Of a DNA stretch of 6,667 bases, positions 5,673 to 6,667 are shown piece by piece (within the stretch, counting starts at the first letter, position 1; every line of letters starts with the position of its first letter). The DNA comes from Clostridia bacterium (GTDB lineage: Bacteria; Bacillota; Clostridia; Christensenellales; UBA1242). Location of the stretch: NCBI GenBank assembly GCA_017473795.1, contig JAFUJE010000101.1, forward strand, positions 1 through 6,667, in the 5' to 3' direction. Position numbers and translations under genes: made by a program. Below the pieces are notes generated by a model. That model saw only the letters and a list, made by a program, of their open reading frames with translations. It was not told where the DNA came from and did not search any database.

Positions 5673-6018
5673 TTCCTAAACTTAGTTTAACAGCATGGTC
5701 AATCCTTTGTTGGTCATTATCGTTAATAGTTGTCATTTTGTGTCGTAATCTTTTTTTATCTATCGTTTTAATTTGTTCACAAAGAACCAAACTGTCACAA
5801 TTAAGTTGGTAAATGTCGCCACTTAAAAGTACATGAGTTGGTAATTTGTTTTTATAAATTTTTGAAGTTAAACAAGCTACAATAACGGTTGGACTATATT
5901 TGTTGCCTATGTCATTTTGTAAGATTAAAACTGGGCGAAACCCCTCTTGTTCACTGTAGAGGTTGCAACTACCGTCGCCAAGGTTAGCAAAATAAATTTC
6001 ACCTCGTTTTACTTCCAT
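5662..6018 (-). CDS. mazF: MazF/PemK-family mRNA interferase (EndoA type), without a visible antitoxin
   Basis: The 118-residue protein has the single-domain PemK/MazF fold: VKRGEIYFANLG at the N-terminus, then FRPVLILQNDIGN (27-39), SPTVIVACLTSKI (42-54), KLPTHVLL and a C-terminal EQIKTIDKKRL helix. Aligned by eye with Bacillus subtilis EndoA, the catalytic Arg and Thr correspond to R28 and T51, both present. The loop before R28 is about three residues longer. Such toxins cut single-stranded RNA at short specific sites and are normally held by a MazE-type antitoxin encoded just upstream. No MazE-like ORF is found: upstream is divergent lgt and downstream is convergent pcrA, which it overlaps by 11 nt. 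The antitoxin may be elsewhere, or the protein may be a domesticated RNase. No Shine-Dalgarno sequence precedes the ATG; a -10-like TAGAAT lies 5 nt before it. Confidence 0.92.
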   Translation of the reverse strand: MEVKRGEIYFANLGDGSCNLYSEQEGFRPVLILQNDIGNKYSPTVIVACLTSKIYKNKLPTHVLLSGDIYQLNCDSLVLCEQIKTIDKKRLRHKMTTINDNDQQRIDHAVKLSLGITN

Positions 6019-6023
6019 ATTTT

Positions 6024-6029
6024 ATTCTA
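6024..6029 (-). promoter_or_regulatory. Possible -10 box of mazF
   Basis: On the minus strand TAGAAT (the complement of 6024-6029) lies 5 nt before the mazF ATG, close to the distance seen for the plus-strand leaderless genes. No convincing -35 is present. It lies only 5 bp from the lgt -10 box, so polymerases could not occupy both promoters at once. Confidence 0.4.
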
Positions 6030-6031
6030 TG

Positions 6032-6040
6032 TGCTATAAT
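6032..6040 (+). promoter_or_regulatory. Predicted extended -10 promoter of lgt
   Basis: TGCTATAAT is a perfect extended -10 element, TGn plus TATAAT (6035-6040). No good -35 is seen, which extended -10 promoters tolerate. The predicted +1 is 6047, exactly the G of the in-frame GTG start. This supports a leaderless transcript and disfavours the in-frame ATG at 6029, which would lie upstream of the -10 box. Confidence 0.65.
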
Positions 6041-6046
6041 TCAAAT

Positions 6047-6667
6047 GTGGGATTTGAAATCTTTGGTTTGCATATTTCTTATTACGGTGTTATCATTGCG
6101 ACCGGATTATTGATTGGGGTTATCCTGTGTGATTTTTTGTGCCGTAAACGTGGTTATGATAGCAATATTCCTTATGTTTTGGTTTTATTTGTTGTTCCAT
6201 TGGCTATTTTGGGTGCTCGCTTGTATTACATTATCTTTTCTGATCAATTAACTTTGGCTGATTTTTTTGACTTTTCACATGGAGGTTTTCAAGGTTTGGC
6301 AATCTATGGTGCTGAAATTGGAGGCATTATTGGAGTTTTGATTTATTGTGCTATCAAAAAATGTAGCGTTTTTGTGATTACTGATTTATTGGTAGCCTCG
6401 TTAATATTGGGACAGAGCATTGGTAGATGGGGTAATTTTTTCAACCAAGAAGCCTTTGGTATGGCTACGGATTGGCATTGTTTTCCTTTTACAGTTTATA
6501 TTGAAGGATTAAATGAATATCATTTAGCTACATTTTTTTATGAAAGTATTTTAAATTTTATTGGTTTTTGGGTTTTATTAGCAATATTCTTTAAGCAAAA
6601 AAAACATGGTACAACTACTGCAAGTTATTTAATTTGGTACGGAATCGTGCGTGCTTTGATTGAACCC
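6047..6667 (+). CDS. lgt: Prolipoprotein diacylglyceryl transferase Lgt, 5' part (cut by window end)
   Basis: The frame is open from GTG 6047 to the end of the window (207 residues). Lgt is an integral inner-membrane enzyme that moves diacylglyceryl from phosphatidylglycerol to the lipobox cysteine of prolipoproteins. Recognisable segments are FEIFGLHISYYG at the N-terminus, several hydrophobic membrane spans, HGGFQGLAIYGAEIGG, the family signature GQSIGRWGNFFNQEAFG with its essential Arg and Asn, TFFYES, and YLIWYGIVRALIEP, where the conserved Tyr and Arg of the last motif are visible. At the position of the E. coli catalytic-region His, in the GLAI-x-G segment, there is a Tyr, as in some Gram-positive homologues. 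The Pro usual before TFLYES is Ala here. An alternative ATG at 6029 adds six residues but lies upstream of the -10 box. The gene is divergent from mazF. Confidence 0.93.
   Translation, partial: MGFEIFGLHISYYGVIIATGLLIGVILCDFLCRKRGYDSNIPYVLVLFVVPLAILGARLYYIIFSDQLTLADFFDFSHGGFQGLAIYGAEIGGIIGVLIYCAIKKCSVFVITDLLVASLILGQSIGRWGNFFNQEAFGMATDWHCFPFTVYIEGLNEYHLATFFYESILNFIGFWVLLAIFFKQKKHGTTTASYLIWYGIVRALIEP

Noticed and set aside
5677..5689. Bidirectional terminator between pcrA and mazF (TAAAC-TTA-GTTTA)
   Set aside because: The stem is only five AT-rich pairs with no T-run on either strand, and it lies inside the mazF coding sequence.
1..6667. Recoded TGA (Trp or Gly), as in Mollicutes or some candidate phyla
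   Set aside because: TGG encodes Trp throughout, TGA ends the NYN gene just before alaS, and no conserved gene contains an in-frame TGA.
1..6667. CRISPR array, insertion sequence, tRNA or rRNA genes
   Set aside because: No regularly spaced repeats, transposase-like ORF, terminal inverted repeats or tRNA/rRNA signature sequences were seen.

Overview
The window is AT-rich and tightly packed with bacterial genes. It uses the standard code: TGG is the tryptophan codon and TGA, TAG and TAA all act as stops. The organism is probably a Bacillota-like bacterium or another small-genome lineage. The MazF/EndoA-type toxin and the Lgt look Gram-positive. The short alanyl-tRNA synthetase, which lacks the C-terminal C-Ala domain, is a form I associate with reduced or candidate-phylum genomes. 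This placement is an inference from a few proteins and is not certain.

Layout, left to right: the last ~53 codons of tsaD (+); a NYN/PIN-like putative ribonuclease with a long acidic tail (+); a compact alaS (+); a ~310-bp gap holding a palindrome, a perfect Shine-Dalgarno sequence, a 22-residue Lys/Cys-rich small ORF and a strong terminator (+); a 136-residue helical protein of unknown function (+); a pcrA/uvrD helicase without its usual C-terminal extension (+); an orphan mazF/pemK toxin gene (-) that overlaps the pcrA 3' end; and the start of lgt (+), which runs off the window and is divergent from mazF.

Most genes are household functions: t6A modification of tRNA, alanine charging, DNA repair or replication, and lipoprotein maturation. 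They do not form one pathway. TsaD, the NYN protein and AlaRS share a loose tRNA/RNA theme.

The most striking signal is the promoter arrangement. For alaS, pcrA and lgt a perfect TATAAT lies 6-8 nt before the start codon, so the predicted +1 falls on or within 2 nt of the start codon and no Shine-Dalgarno sequence is present. These genes therefore look leaderless. In two cases the -10 box overlaps or abuts the stop codon of the upstream gene. In contrast, the 22-residue small ORF has a full 9-nt anti-SD match, is preceded by a perfect 9-bp inverted repeat and ends at a strong intrinsic terminator. This is the best candidate for something undescribed here.
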